A stretch of 64,000 nucleotides of DNA from Kumtagia sp052180275 (GCF_052180275.1 NZ_CP197465.1:2418001-2482000); one strand, 5' to 3'. Counted from the first letter of the stretch, positions 16,029-24,573 are shown. Translations and numbers: made by a program. Notes: a model not told the origin generated them from the letters alone.

Positions 16029-17299
16029 GCGGCGTGACGCTTGCCGGGCGCGCGGACTGGCTGCACAACCGGCACTTCCAAAAACTGCTCGCCGTGCTTT
16101 CCGAAGGGGGCGAGGAAGCGCGGATCGCCGGCGGGGCGGTGCGCAACACGCTGCTGGGCGAGCCGGTCGCCGACATCGACATCGCCACGACCGTGCTGCC
16201 GGACGAGACGATGCGGCGCGGCGCGGCGGCGGGTTTCAAGGTGGTGCCGACCGGCGCCGAGCACGGGACAATCACGCTGATCGTTGCCGGCCATCCCTAT
16301 GAGGTGACGACGCTGCGCGCCGACGTCGAGACGGACGGAAGACGGGCGAAGGTGCACTTCGGCCGCGACTGGCAGGCGGACGCCGAGCGGCGCGACTTCA
16401 CCATCAACGGGCTCTATGCCGAGGCCGACGGCACGGTGATCGACCTCGTCGGCGGGATCGCCGACATCGAGAGCCGCACGCTGCGCTTCATCGGCGATGC
16501 GGAGAAGCGCATCCGCGAGGATTACCTGCGCATCTTGCGTTTCTTCCGGTTCTTCGCCTGGTACGGCAAGGGCCGTCCCGACGCCGAGGGATTGAAGGCC
16601 TGCGCCCGGCTGAAGGATGGGCTGGACGGGCTTTCGGCGGAGCGCGTGTGGAGCGAATTGCGAAAACTGCTTTCGGCGCCGGATCCGTCGCGGGCGTTGC
16701 TGTGGATGCGGCAGGCCGGCGTGCTGACCAAGATCCTGCCGGAAAGCGAGAAATGGGGGATCGATGCGATCCACCCGCTGACCGGCGCCGAGCGCGACCT
16801 CGGCTGGCCGGCGGATGCGATGCTGCGGCTGGAGGCGATCCTGCCGCCGGATGCGGCGCGCCTCGCGACGCTGGCCGAACGGCTGAGGATGGCGAAGATC
16901 GAGGCCGCCAGGCTTGCGGACTGGGCGACGAGCGCGCCGCCGCCGTCGACGATCAGCGATCTCGCGCTGCGGCAGGCGCTGTATCGCGGCTCGCCGGGCG
17001 GCATAAGCGACCGGCTGAGCCTGTCGCTGGTTTCGGCGCGCGCCCGCGCCGTGACGCAGACCGAGGCCCTGCTGGAAGCCGGCGCCTATGGGCGGCTGCT
17101 GAAACTCGCGCGAGACTGGGAAAAGCCGGTGTTCCCGGTGAAGGGCGCAGACCTTACGGCGATCGGCATGGCGTCCGGGCGGGCACTGGGCAAGGTGCTG
17201 CGCGACCTGGAGGACGAGTGGATCGAGTCCGGGTTCACGTTGGGCCGCGAGGCGTTGCTGGCGCGGGCCGGCACGGCCGTCAGTCCCGGCTCGAGCTGA
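16025..17299 (+). CDS. cca: CCA tRNA nucleotidyltransferase / poly(A) polymerase family
   Basis: A 424-residue class II nucleotidyltransferase that adds or repairs the 3' CCA of tRNAs. Seen are RIAGGAVRN (residues about 34-42), the metal-binding DIDIA (about 51-55), ERRDFTINGLY (about 123-133) and the RNA-binding DGLSAERVWSEL segment (about 205-216). It starts within the NUDIX stop codon (ATGA). The rhizobial gene order DUF1285-NUDIX-CCA supports the call; class II sequences alone do not always separate CCA enzymes from poly(A) polymerases. Confidence 0.92.
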   Translation: MSGVTLAGRADWLHNRHFQKLLAVLSEGGEEARIAGGAVRNTLLGEPVADIDIATTVLPDETMRRGAAAGFKVVPTGAEHGTITLIVAGHPYEVTTLRADVETDGRRAKVHFGRDWQADAERRDFTINGLYAEADGTVIDLVGGIADIESRTLRFIGDAEKRIREDYLRILRFFRFFAWYGKGRPDAEGLKACARLKDGLDGLSAERVWSELRKLLSAPDPSRALLWMRQAGVLTKILPESEKWGIDAIHPLTGAERDLGWPADAMLRLEAILPPDAARLATLAERLRMAKIEAARLADWATSAPPPSTISDLALRQALYRGSPGGISDRLSLSLVSARARAVTQTEALLEAGAYGRLLKLARDWEKPVFPVKGADLTAIGMASGRALGKVLRDLEDEWIESGFTLGREALLARAGTAVSPGSS

Positions 17300-17311
17300 A
17301 TACCGTCCCCA

Positions 17312-17629
17312 TCAGCACTTCAGCAGCACTTCGACTTCCGATGCAAAGTGCTGCCGGACAGAGACGATCTGGCAGTGCTTGCGGCCGTGCGTGTCGAGAT
17401 ATCGTCGTGCGGCCGCTCTGTAACCGTCGAGAATGGATGGCGGAATGCCGGTGCCTACGCCTTGCGTCGGGCCCAGTCGCACCACCCCGGCGATGCTCGG
17501 TTGCACCAGGAGCCGGTTGCTGCCGGAGATATCCAGGAAGGAATAGGTGTCGTCGGGCATTTTCACAGTGGGGAAGCATGCGGACAGCCAAACCGCCATG
17601 CAGAGGACGACGGCGGCCCGGTACTTCAT
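17312..17629 (-). CDS. Small putative lipoprotein
   Basis: This 105-residue protein has a lipoprotein signal: MKYRAAVVLCMAVWLSAC with lipobox LSAC and Cys18 as the lipidated residue. The mature part is short, with no recognised domain. The start at 17629 is chosen because it begins at the signal peptide; the longer open frame to 17860 is not needed. It lies 34 bp downstream of a second small lipoprotein gene on the same strand and converges with the CCA gene. Function unknown. Confidence 0.75.
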   Translation of the reverse strand: MKYRAAVVLCMAVWLSACFPTVKMPDDTYSFLDISGSNRLLVQPSIAGVVRLGPTQGVGTGIPPSILDGYRAAARRYLDTHGRKHCQIVSVRQHFASEVEVLLKC

Positions 17630-17663
17630 CGATCGCCCCGTTTCATGACGATTGCCGTCATCG

Positions 17664-18047
17664 TCAGCTATCCTTGACGGTCTTGATGAAGCGATGGTCA
17701 GTGCCCGGCGACAGCTTTGCCCTGACGATGTCCTTTTCCGTGATCCTGCCGCTTTGCAGGGCGCGGAAATATCTTTGGCAATAGATGCGGGGTACATCGG
17801 CGAGCTTGATGCCGAACAGCCCGGCGATGTAGCGCCGGTCGCTCTCCGGCGTGCCACCAACCCTCGAAATGCATTGCTCCAGCACCCGCTGCTTGCCAGC
17901 GCCCGTTTTCATGGCCGCCATCGCGTAAGGGTATCCGGTCTGCGGAGCGGTCGTGCAGGAGACCATCCATCCGGCCGCCAGTAACGGCAGGCAGGTGCGG
18001 AAAAAGACGGTCTTCCATGTCCCGGACATGTTCGTAAAGAGCATCAA
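17664..18047 (-). CDS. Small putative lipoprotein
   Basis: This 127-residue protein has a signal ending in the lipobox MVSC (FFRTCLPLLAAGWMVSCTTAP). The mature region contains KQRVLEQCISRVGGTPESD and DVPRIYCQRYFRALQSGRI, with two further cysteines; no family was recognised. Starts at 18047 (MLFTNMSG) or 18032 (MSGTWKT) are both possible. It is probably co-transcribed with the lipoprotein gene at 17312-17629. Confidence 0.7.
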   Translation of the reverse strand: MMLFTNMSGTWKTVFFRTCLPLLAAGWMVSCTTAPQTGYPYAMAAMKTGAGKQRVLEQCISRVGGTPESDRRYIAGLFGIKLADVPRIYCQRYFRALQSGRITEKDIVRAKLSPGTDHRFIKTVKDS

Positions 18048-18248
18048 ACGGCCAAGCCGATCAAGCAGCTTCGGGAGAGATGCTGCTGTCCAAGGCGTGT
18101 CGAGGACAGGCATTTGCCCGGATGACGGGTTTCTTGCTGCGCTGCGACGCGGCGTAACAGTTCGCCGCAGGCCCACCGCGTCGTAACGTCATGCGGCGAC
18201 GCCCTCGAATTGCGGGCGATGCCCGGCGCCCCATTCAGTCAGGATCGG

Positions 18249-18434
18249 TCAGGCGGCGTCGCGGACCTTCTCGACCCGGGAGCGGATGGCCTCGACCATG
18301 GTCTCGCGGATCGTCGTCTCGCCATGCGTCTCGCGCATGTGCTCGACGGCGCGCCGCATCACTTCCGCTTCATCCTGGTGACGTGTGTGCCAGTCGCATC
18401 CCGGGACGAGCGAACCGCAGTGAAATTCCTTCAT
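18249..18434 (-). CDS. DUF1059-family small protein
   Basis: This 61-residue protein starts MKEFHCGSLVPGCDWHTRHQ, the hallmark of DUF1059: two conserved cysteines and His residues in a small zinc-ribbon-like fold. A good ribosome-binding site (GGAAGGAGAAG) precedes the ATG at 18434. Its function in bacteria is not established. It stands alone, with a long regulatory-looking gap upstream that contains the nested palindrome at 18566-18592. Confidence 0.85.
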   Translation of the reverse strand: MKEFHCGSLVPGCDWHTRHQDEAEVMRRAVEHMRETHGETTIRETMVEAIRSRVEKVRDAA

Positions 18435-18761
18435 CGTCTTCTCCTTCCGGCTCGTTGCAACGATAAGGGAACATAACACGGAGTTGCGCATTTAGTTGCG
18501 AGAAGATTTGTGGCACGCTGCCACAAAGGGAAGGGCATACCGAAAATCCGATAGTGTCGCCGTTCGCGTAAGGCTTACGCGGCGTAAGCCTTTATGGTGA
18601 AACCGTCTGCCGTATATTGACGTGGTGTCATACTGCGTGAGACGGCAGGACGACGAGGTGGCAATATACATTCAGATAAAAATTTTTATTGGGGAAAATT
18701 GATCAAGTATTGCTGCTTTCCGGGGTTGGGTGAGTATTGTATACGCAGGGGGGTGTAACCA
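18435..18761. other. Intergenic region with nested palindrome
   Basis: About 330 bp between the divergent DUF1059 gene and a small rightward gene. It is AT-richer than the surroundings. The only structure I see is the alternating heptamer array at 18566-18592, listed separately. No RNA gene was recognised. Confidence 0.6.
18566..18592. promoter_or_regulatory. Nested palindrome GCGTAAG/CTTACGC, candidate operator
   Basis: Three heptamers alternate in orientation with single-base spacers: GCGTAAG g CTTACGC g GCGTAAG, followed by cctt. This gives a 15-bp palindrome (18566-18580) overlapping a 23-bp palindrome (18570-18592, 11-bp arms). No T-run follows, so an operator is more likely than a terminator. 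It lies about 130 bp upstream of the DUF1059 start and about 170 bp upstream of the gene at 18762. The cognate regulator is unknown. Confidence 0.5.
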
Positions 18762-18968
18762 TTGACCGATCGATCTGGTGATCATGGCGATTTCGATCCT
18801 CGTGATGTAGTGCGGGCTGCCCTGCAGATCATGGAGACCTACGGACGGACTTCTCCGGACGACGCACTCGACCGCGCCCGGGCGCTGGAGCGGGACTCGA
18901 TGGTCCCGCATTTTGCGGCGGCCGTGCGGAAGGAAATCGAACGGATGTGCGCGGAGCAGGGAGACTGA
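18762..18968 (+). CDS. Hypothetical small acidic protein
   Basis: This 68-residue open frame starts at TTG 18762, preceded by the purine-rich GGGGGGTG. It contains DVVRAALQIMETYGRTSPDDALDRARALERDS, predicted helical. Codon third positions are GC-rich towards the 3' half, supporting coding. No family was recognised. The non-ATG start and short length keep confidence moderate. Confidence 0.5.
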   Translation: MTDRSGDHGDFDPRDVVRAALQIMETYGRTSPDDALDRARALERDSMVPHFAAAVRKEIERMCAEQGD

Positions 18969-19372
18969 CGGGTCGAGCCCGGATGTTGAATGCGATGCAT
19001 TCCGTGCATGGAACGGCAGGATAAACCGCGTCGAGGTGTGGGGCCATTGGGCGGTCTGTTCAGTCATGACCGGCAGGCTCCGGATCGGCTGTGCCGATCT
19101 CCAGGGTCATGCCGATCCCCTTGATTCCATGTCGAATTGGCTTGGAAAAGCGATCAAATCGGCGCTCGGGGAGGCGGTCGTTTCGTTCCACGTTGTGGTG
19201 GCCCTTGAACAGTGTCACCATGCAAAGAGGCGGCGAGCGGGTTCCGTTGACGGATTTGTTACTCGAATCGGTTTTCCTTTTGGCGCCTGAGGTGTTTTTG
19301 TTGGCGGAAAGTCCGGGATTGCCCGAATTTTCACCAGAACGTCCGATCGCAGGCTCTGAGGGGGGCAGTTCG

Positions 19373-19609
19373 ATGCATACCATCGACAGGCTGGGTTTGA
19401 GGGAAACGGTCGAAGCGGGACGAAGCGAACGTCTGGACTATATGCAGTCCATGTTGCGCGAAATGCGCGACATGGCGGTGGCCGAACGCTGCACGTTCCT
19501 GGCCTACCAGCTGGAGATCGCCTACATGGAAGTCGGCGACCTGTTGCGCGCCCGGCACGCCGCGGCGCTGGAAGGCAAGAAGAACGGGCACCGCGAAACA
19601 ACCGCCTGA
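19373..19609 (+). CDS. Hypothetical small protein
   Basis: This 78-residue helical protein begins MHTIDRLGLRETVEAG and has a central segment LDYMQSMLREMRDMAVAERCTFLAYQLEIAY. The start at 19373 follows GAGGGGGGCA, a good ribosome-binding site; in-frame starts at 19220 and 19091 would add unconvincing sequence. No domain was recognised. It is followed by a bidirectional terminator hairpin. Confidence 0.65.
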   Translation: MHTIDRLGLRETVEAGRSERLDYMQSMLREMRDMAVAERCTFLAYQLEIAYMEVGDLLRARHAAALEGKKNGHRETTA

Positions 19610-19674
19610 ACGCCGGGGTCTTGCGTCCGTCGAGCAGCTGATCCGCTTTTTCAGAGATTTCGAGAAGAGTTGAA

Positions 19675-19705
19675 TGAAAGGCGGGCTGGCCAGTCCCGCC
19701 TTTCA
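19675..19705. terminator. Bidirectional terminator hairpin
   Basis: TGAAAGGCGGG at 19675-19685 is the exact reverse complement of CCCGCCTTTCA at 19695-19705, with a 9-nt loop. It lies between the convergent small gene ending at 19609 and the DUF1344 gene ending at 19725, and serves both directions. Confidence 0.75.
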
Positions 19706-19724
19706 TGTTCAAGTGCGGTGGGAG

Positions 19725-19985
19725 CTACTTCGCGATCGTGACGCTCTGCGCCATCTTGTGCTTGCCCTGCATGTCCCAGGCGATGTTGACCTTCTCGCCG
19801 GCCTTGAGGCCCGGATTCTTGAAGGTTTTGGGCAGCATATAGACCGAGCCGTCGGCAAGCGTCAGCGTTGAGGTCTTGGCGCTGTAGGACTTGACCGTGC
19901 CGTTCGCCTGCTGGGCGGCGGCGAAAGCGACGGGAGCGAAGGCGAGGGAAGCGGCAACCGCCGCCGGGATGAGGTACGTGCGCAT
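19725..19985 (-). CDS. DUF1344-family secreted small protein
   Basis: This 86-residue protein has a Sec signal peptide (MRTYLIPAAVAASLAFAPVAFAAAQ). The mature domain TVKSYSAKTSTLTLADGSVYMLPKTF followed by LKAGEKVNIAWD is typical of the rhizobial DUF1344 family. Probably periplasmic; function not established. The ATG at 19985 is preceded by AAGGAG; a GTG at 19994 would overlap that site and is rejected. Confidence 0.85.
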   Translation of the reverse strand: MRTYLIPAAVAASLAFAPVAFAAAQQANGTVKSYSAKTSTLTLADGSVYMLPKTFKNPGLKAGEKVNIAWDMQGKHKMAQSVTIAK

Positions 19986-20403
19986 GGCAGGCACTCCTTG
20001 GGATCGTCGACGGCCCGTCAGAATGGGAGCCGCCGCATAACGGGCCGTCCGGTCGCGTCGGGTCGCGGACTTCTCAAGCGAAGCCGCCGGCGCTTCCCGG
20101 CCCGCCGGGAGAAATAATCCGCCGGGCAGGCGCGGCTATTAGACTAAAAATAAAGTTCTTTTCTGTTCCGATGCCGCAATCGGCGGCGAATTGTGATGAG
20201 TATGGCGCGATTGCGGCTTGTCTTCATCAAATAGAATTGTGCACGATAGTACAGTTGTATTTATAGCGTTGCTGTTCTCAGACGTTATCTGAAGTCGAAC
20301 GATTGTGCTGCAAACCTTGCCGGGCGGCTGCCGCCCGCGGCGCAGGCGAGACAGCAGATGGGCTCGCAGCCAATCTCTTGCGGATTCCATCGTGTTCCCC
20401 CGA
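19986..20403. other. Intergenic region with AT-rich patch
   Basis: About 420 bp without a credible gene. Near 20009-20049 a 10-bp inverted repeat (gacggcccgt / acgggccgtc, 21-nt loop) lies in the DUF1344 leader region. From about 20130 to 20330 the sequence is clearly AT-rich compared with the rest of the window. It could hold a promoter or a small RNA, but I recognise none. Confidence 0.5.
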
Positions 20404-21288
20404 CTATCTGTTTAGTGAGACGGCGTCGGAAGCGGCCAGCCATTCGCCGACGACCTTGACGTCCTCGTCGCCGAGCAGGTGGCCGGCCTTGACGGTGCGG
20501 GCGTCGACGCGTGCGCCGCGCTCACGCAGGATGGCATCGAGCGTCGGGCCGAAGGGTGCGTAGGTCGCGTCGGCGGCGCCGACGACGGTCAGGAACCGCG
20601 TCTTGCCGAGGTCGACCTGCGGGACGGCGTCGAGCACCGGCATCGGCCGCAGCAGCACGGCGCGCTGGACGAGGCCGGGATGCAGCAGGGTGAGCGCACC
20701 GAGCAGGTTGGCGCCATTGGAATAGCCGATGAAGACGGTGCGCGACGGGTCGAGCTTCTTCGCCTTGACCGCGTCCTGCAGCAAGGCGGCGAAGGCTTCT
20801 GCCTCGGAGCGGATGTCGGTCTGGTCGAAGGAGGTCGGCGTGATGCGCTCGTACCAGCGGCTGGTGCCTTCCTGGGTGATGCGGCCGGCAACGCCCATCA
20901 GCACCGCATGGGGCGCGACGCGGGCGGCAAGCGGCATCAGCGTCGTCTCGTCGCCGCCAGAGCCGTGCAGCAGCACCAGCGTCTCGTCGGAGGCATTTTC
21001 GGGACGCTTGTAGGCGACCTTGAACTGCTTCGCATGCTGGATGAGGGCTGCCGCGGCCTCGGGCAGCTTGGATTTGCGATTGTCGGTCAATTTCTTCGCC
21101 ACATCGCCGTTGGGTCTTGCGCCTGCCGCGCAGGCTGCCGACTGCTCCTGCGCCACCGTATCCGGCAGGGCCGAAAGATGCAGCGCGGTTTCAGGGTCGA
21201 GCACGCATGCGCCCTCCGCCCTTGCGGGCAGCGCCAGCGCGGCGAGCGAGAGGAGAGAGGCGCAGCAAAACGCGCGGAAACCAGCCAT
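20404..21288 (-). CDS. Secreted alpha/beta hydrolase (carboxylesterase-like)
   Basis: This 294-residue protein has a signal peptide (MAGFRAFCCASLLSLAALALPARA). The hydrolase core has an oxyanion segment LVLLHGSGGDETTL (about residues 103-116), a nucleophile elbow GYSNGANLLGAL (about 190-201) and a catalytic-His candidate TVKAGHLLGDEDV (about 268-280). It resembles phospholipase/carboxylesterase family members (PF02230 type), some of which are annotated polyhydroxybutyrate depolymerase-like. It is monocistronic and points left into the AT-rich gap. Substrate unknown. Confidence 0.82.
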   Translation of the reverse strand: MAGFRAFCCASLLSLAALALPARAEGACVLDPETALHLSALPDTVAQEQSAACAAGARPNGDVAKKLTDNRKSKLPEAAAALIQHAKQFKVAYKRPENASDETLVLLHGSGGDETTLMPLAARVAPHAVLMGVAGRITQEGTSRWYERITPTSFDQTDIRSEAEAFAALLQDAVKAKKLDPSRTVFIGYSNGANLLGALTLLHPGLVQRAVLLRPMPVLDAVPQVDLGKTRFLTVVGAADATYAPFGPTLDAILRERGARVDARTVKAGHLLGDEDVKVVGEWLAASDAVSLNR

Positions 21289-21812
21289 GGGCAAACCCTG
21301 TCAGCGAAAGGTTAAGGCAAATTTTCGAAACCGGCCGGCAAATGCCGGGCAGGGAACGGCCGTGGGCCGGCGCACAGGAAAACTCCACGGACAGGACGTC
21401 CGCCGCGCACGATCGTCGATGACGAAACCCACTCCGCCCGCTTCGCCCTGGCGAATTCTTCGGACAGTTCACCAGAGGCGGCGTCCCAAGCCGGACCGCT
21501 CGCCTCTCCCTCAACCATCGAAGCCGGCTTTACCGCAGCCCGCGAACCGAATGGCGGCGCCTCTATAGCGGCATTGCAGGATTAGTCATCAGCTTTCATG
21601 CAACAGCCGTGCCCGATACGGCGCTGCTCGCGCAATTGTGATCGGGGTGCACCGAATTCTCTTTTTGCTTTGGGGGGAGAGTGGCCGCGATGCGGCCGGG
21701 AGGGGTTGCCGCGGCCAAACGCCAACATTGCTTTGCGCCGGAGCACTGCCGGACCGACCCCTCCCCCGGCCTGCGGCCGGACCCTCCCCTCAAGGGGGAG
21801 GGGAAGCCGGCG
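21289..21812. other. Intergenic region between hydrolase and hemF
   Basis: About 520 bp between the 5' end of the hydrolase gene and the 3' end of hemF. The short open frames on both strands lack ribosome-binding sites and consistent codon use. Its right end holds the palindrome at 21758-21803. Otherwise I see nothing identifiable. Confidence 0.5.
21758..21803. repeat. Short palindromic element of the CTCCCCC/GGGGGAG type
   Basis: cccctccccc at 21758-21767 pairs with gggggagggg at 21794-21803, with a second small stem (ccggcctgcggccgg) between them. It lies just after the hemF stop and resembles one end of the larger palindromes elsewhere in the window. It may serve as the hemF terminator (inference). 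Confidence 0.6.
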
Positions 21813-22727
21813 CTACGGCCACTTCACCTCGGGCGGCATGCTGGAGAGGATGGCGGCGACGTTGCCGCCGGTGTTGAGGCCGAAGATCGTGCCGCGGTCG
21901 TAGAGCAGGTTGAACTCGACATAGCGGCCGCGGCGGATCAGCTGCTCCTCACGATCGGCCTCCGTCCAGGGGGTTTCGAAATTGGTGCGGACGAGGCGGG
22001 GATAGACGTCGCGGAAGGCGCGGCCGACATCTTGCGCGAAATCGAGGCCGGCATCCCAGCCGCCCAGGTCCGGCGAGGGTTGCAGCCAGTCGAAGAAGAT
22101 GCCGCCGGTGCCGCGCGGCTCGTTGCGGTGTTTGAGGAAGAAATACTCGTCGCACCAGGCCTTCAACTTCTCGTAGTCGGCGACCGGCGCGTGGGCCGCG
22201 CAGGCGGCGCGCATAGCCGCGTGGAAGGTCTTCGTGTCGGGGTCTTCCTGCGTGCGGCGGCGGTCGAGCACCGGGGTGAGGTCGGCGCCGCCGCCGAACC
22301 ACCAGCGCGAGGTGGCGACCATGCGCGTGTTCATGTGCACGGCCGGCACGTTGGGATTGCGCGGATGGGCGATCAGCGAGATGCCGCTCGCCCAGAAACG
22401 CGGATCCTCCGCGCCGCCCGGCATCTGCTTGCGGAACTCCGGAGAGAACTCGCCATGGACGGTGGACGTGTGGACGCCGACCTTCTCGAAGACGCGGCCA
22501 TGCATCATCGACATGACGCCACCACCGCCAGCGCCCTGTTCGCGTTGCCAGGGGGTGCGCTCGAAACGCCCGGCGGGGCGGTCGGCGAGGCCGCCGGACA
22601 GGTCGTCCTCGAGCGCCTCGAAGGCGGCGCAGATCTGGTCGCGCAGCGCTTCGAACCAGTCTTTCGCGCGCGTCTTGCGCTGCTCGATGTCGGGGGGCAG
22701 GCCGGGGGTGAGTTCGGGACGTTCCAT
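21813..22727 (-). CDS. hemF: Oxygen-dependent coproporphyrinogen III oxidase
   Basis: This 304-residue enzyme converts coproporphyrinogen III to protoporphyrinogen IX in heme synthesis using O2. Diagnostic segments are HMNTRMVATSRWWFGGGADL, the loop EPRGTGGIFFDWL and YVEFNLLYDRGTIFGL near the C-terminus. The start at 22727 (MERPELTPGL) fits the family length; an in-frame ATG at 22739 and longer frames upstream are less likely. It is monocistronic and divergent from the small gene at 22877. Confidence 0.95.
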   Translation of the reverse strand: MERPELTPGLPPDIEQRKTRAKDWFEALRDQICAAFEALEDDLSGGLADRPAGRFERTPWQREQGAGGGGVMSMMHGRVFEKVGVHTSTVHGEFSPEFRKQMPGGAEDPRFWASGISLIAHPRNPNVPAVHMNTRMVATSRWWFGGGADLTPVLDRRRTQEDPDTKTFHAAMRAACAAHAPVADYEKLKAWCDEYFFLKHRNEPRGTGGIFFDWLQPSPDLGGWDAGLDFAQDVGRAFRDVYPRLVRTNFETPWTEADREEQLIRRGRYVEFNLLYDRGTIFGLNTGGNVAAILSSMPPEVKWP

Positions 22728-22876
22728 GCCGCAATCCATGCGCGGTCGAGCCGGAAAGCTGCAATGGCGCATTTCGTCGCGAGGCCGGGAAGCAACGGGC
22801 GCCACAAAAGACTCGTAATTTTGCCGGCGATCCCTAATCTCTCGATTGTGAGCGTCAAGCCGCATGAGGTTTGCCG

Positions 22877-23128
22877 ATGCCGACGCCGATGAGACCACCG
22901 CTCGATGGCCTGAAAAGGCAGCTCGACCGTGCACGCGCCGAAGGCAGGCCGCGCGACGGCTTCATCCGCGAGACCTTCGTGCTGCCGCGCACCGACGCCC
23001 GGCTGAAGGCGCAGGAATGGTTCGACCGCTGGCCGAAGCAGGCCTACTGGACCTCGATCGAGAGCTGGTTCGAGCGGCCGAACGACGTGATCGAGTTCAC
23101 CATCCGGCGGTTGCCGGCAGCGGATTGA
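22877..23128 (+). CDS. Conserved hypothetical small protein
   Basis: An 83-residue basic protein with RARAEGRPRDGFIRETFVLP followed by AQEWFDRWPKQAYWTSIESW. It has many aromatic residues, no signal peptide and no recognised domain. The composition is typically coding (GC-rich third positions). It is divergent from hemF, with a 149-bp gap. Function unknown. Confidence 0.7.
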   Translation: MPTPMRPPLDGLKRQLDRARAEGRPRDGFIRETFVLPRTDARLKAQEWFDRWPKQAYWTSIESWFERPNDVIEFTIRRLPAAD

Positions 23129-23230
23129 GGTTGCGCCGCGCTGGAAGCGGACGCACCCACCTTCGACAAGGTGAGGAAAAAGGCTGGCGGATTTTCGGCG
23201 GATCGCGCACCGATGCCCGAGCGGGTTTTG

Positions 23231-24454
23231 TCAGGTAAGATTCGGCCAGGCGCCCAATCGTAAGGAATCGACCAGCGACCGGTAAAGCCGGCCAGGCAGG
23301 GAACGGGCGGCGAGCCGCTTTTCGATGCGGTTCCGCAGGTCGGCGAATTTCCGGTTCTGCGGCTTGAGTTCCGCGGCGCGTCTTGCCGCATGCAGCGCCT
23401 CATGGTGATCCCCTCGCAGGAAGTGGAGGCGGCCCAGTTCGTGAAGGGAGGCGGCCGAGTCCGGCCGGTCGGTCACGATCGCTTCGAGCATCGAAACGCC
23501 GCGATCCTTTTCGCCGGATCGCACGAGGCAGCAGGCCATCGCGTGGCGATAGTCGACCATTTTGGGCGCCATGGCCAGTGCCGTCTCCAGGTATGGACGC
23601 GCCTGCGTTTGCTTTTTCAGTCCCATCAGCGCCTTGCCCGTGAGGTAGAACGCGTGGTCCGCCTGGCCGTAGAGCGAAAGCGCCAGTTTGCCGGCTTCAG
23701 CCGCCCTGGCGTGCCGTCCGGCGGTCAATTGCCGATGCAGTTCATAGAATGCCTCCGGGAAGCCGGGGCGCGCGAGAGCATCTCCGTCCTCCTTCATGGC
23801 CGGCGGGTTTTGATTGGCAAGAAACTGCTCGATCAGCGGTACCAGCCTGGACCGATTGTGAAGATGGCTGGGAATGCCATGCCCGACCCATTTCAACGAC
23901 CGTGCATGGTAGTTAGGCAAGCCAGCCACCTTGCTCATGCAATAGAGATCGACCGGATGGCGTTCACCGGCAAAACCGAAGATCGGCATCCGCGCCGCCG
24001 CTATGACCTCGTGCAGGTCGGGATATGGGCATCGCTTTCGATCCTCCAGCATCCTTATGCTGTGGCTTCCCTCCAGATTGAGGATCGTCTCGGCGCCGAA
24101 TGCCAAGACACGCGCGCCGAGCTTGCTGCCATAGAGGATGGCGCCGAACGCACCCATGCTGAGGCCGACGGCATAGATCTCCCTTACCCCGAGATTCTTG
24201 GCCCAGAGGCCGATCGCGGATACGGTCTCATCCAAGCTTTCGCCCAGTCCGGGGATGCCGTCCTGATACCAGCGGTCCCGGCCGTTGTTGACGAACAGGC
24301 GGTGGACGCCGAGCCCGTTGCCGATCTCCCAGAAATTGAACCTGCCGTCCGCCATGCCTCTTCCGCTGAAGAACAGGACAAATTTGGTGGCCCCTTCCGA
24401 TTGCTGGAAGTTGAAACTCGGGCCGTTCGGCGCGGTCGGATAGGTCATCGCCAT
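23231..24454 (-). CDS. Alpha/beta-hydrolase-like domain fused to TPR repeats
   Basis: This 407-residue protein has two parts. Residues about 1-215 have a hydrolase-like fold with VLFFSGRGM (about 27-35) and a nucleophile elbow GLSMGAFGA (about 96-104). Residues about 235-385 contain three or four TPR-like helical repeats (for example SAASLHELGRLHFLRGDHHE). There is no signal peptide. TPRs usually mediate protein contacts, so this may be a hydrolase recruited to a partner. The start is ATG 24454 or 24448. It is not in an operon, and its role is unknown. Confidence 0.75.
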   Translation of the reverse strand: MAMTYPTAPNGPSFNFQQSEGATKFVLFFSGRGMADGRFNFWEIGNGLGVHRLFVNNGRDRWYQDGIPGLGESLDETVSAIGLWAKNLGVREIYAVGLSMGAFGAILYGSKLGARVLAFGAETILNLEGSHSIRMLEDRKRCPYPDLHEVIAAARMPIFGFAGERHPVDLYCMSKVAGLPNYHARSLKWVGHGIPSHLHNRSRLVPLIEQFLANQNPPAMKEDGDALARPGFPEAFYELHRQLTAGRHARAAEAGKLALSLYGQADHAFYLTGKALMGLKKQTQARPYLETALAMAPKMVDYRHAMACCLVRSGEKDRGVSMLEAIVTDRPDSAASLHELGRLHFLRGDHHEALHAARRAAELKPQNRKFADLRNRIEKRLAARSLPGRLYRSLVDSLRLGAWPNLT

Positions 24455-24573
24455 ACTGTATGGGCAAGCCGGCAATCATCCAAGACCGCCCGGCTCGCTT
24501 CACCGGTCATGCGCCCCGCGCAGTCCTCGCATCGAGCGGCGTTCCGGGCGGGGCGTTGCCATGCCGGATGCCT

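Noticed and set aside
20139..20390. An 83-codon leftward frame in the AT-rich patch
   Set aside because: Poor codon composition, no ribosome-binding site and no recognisable sequence.
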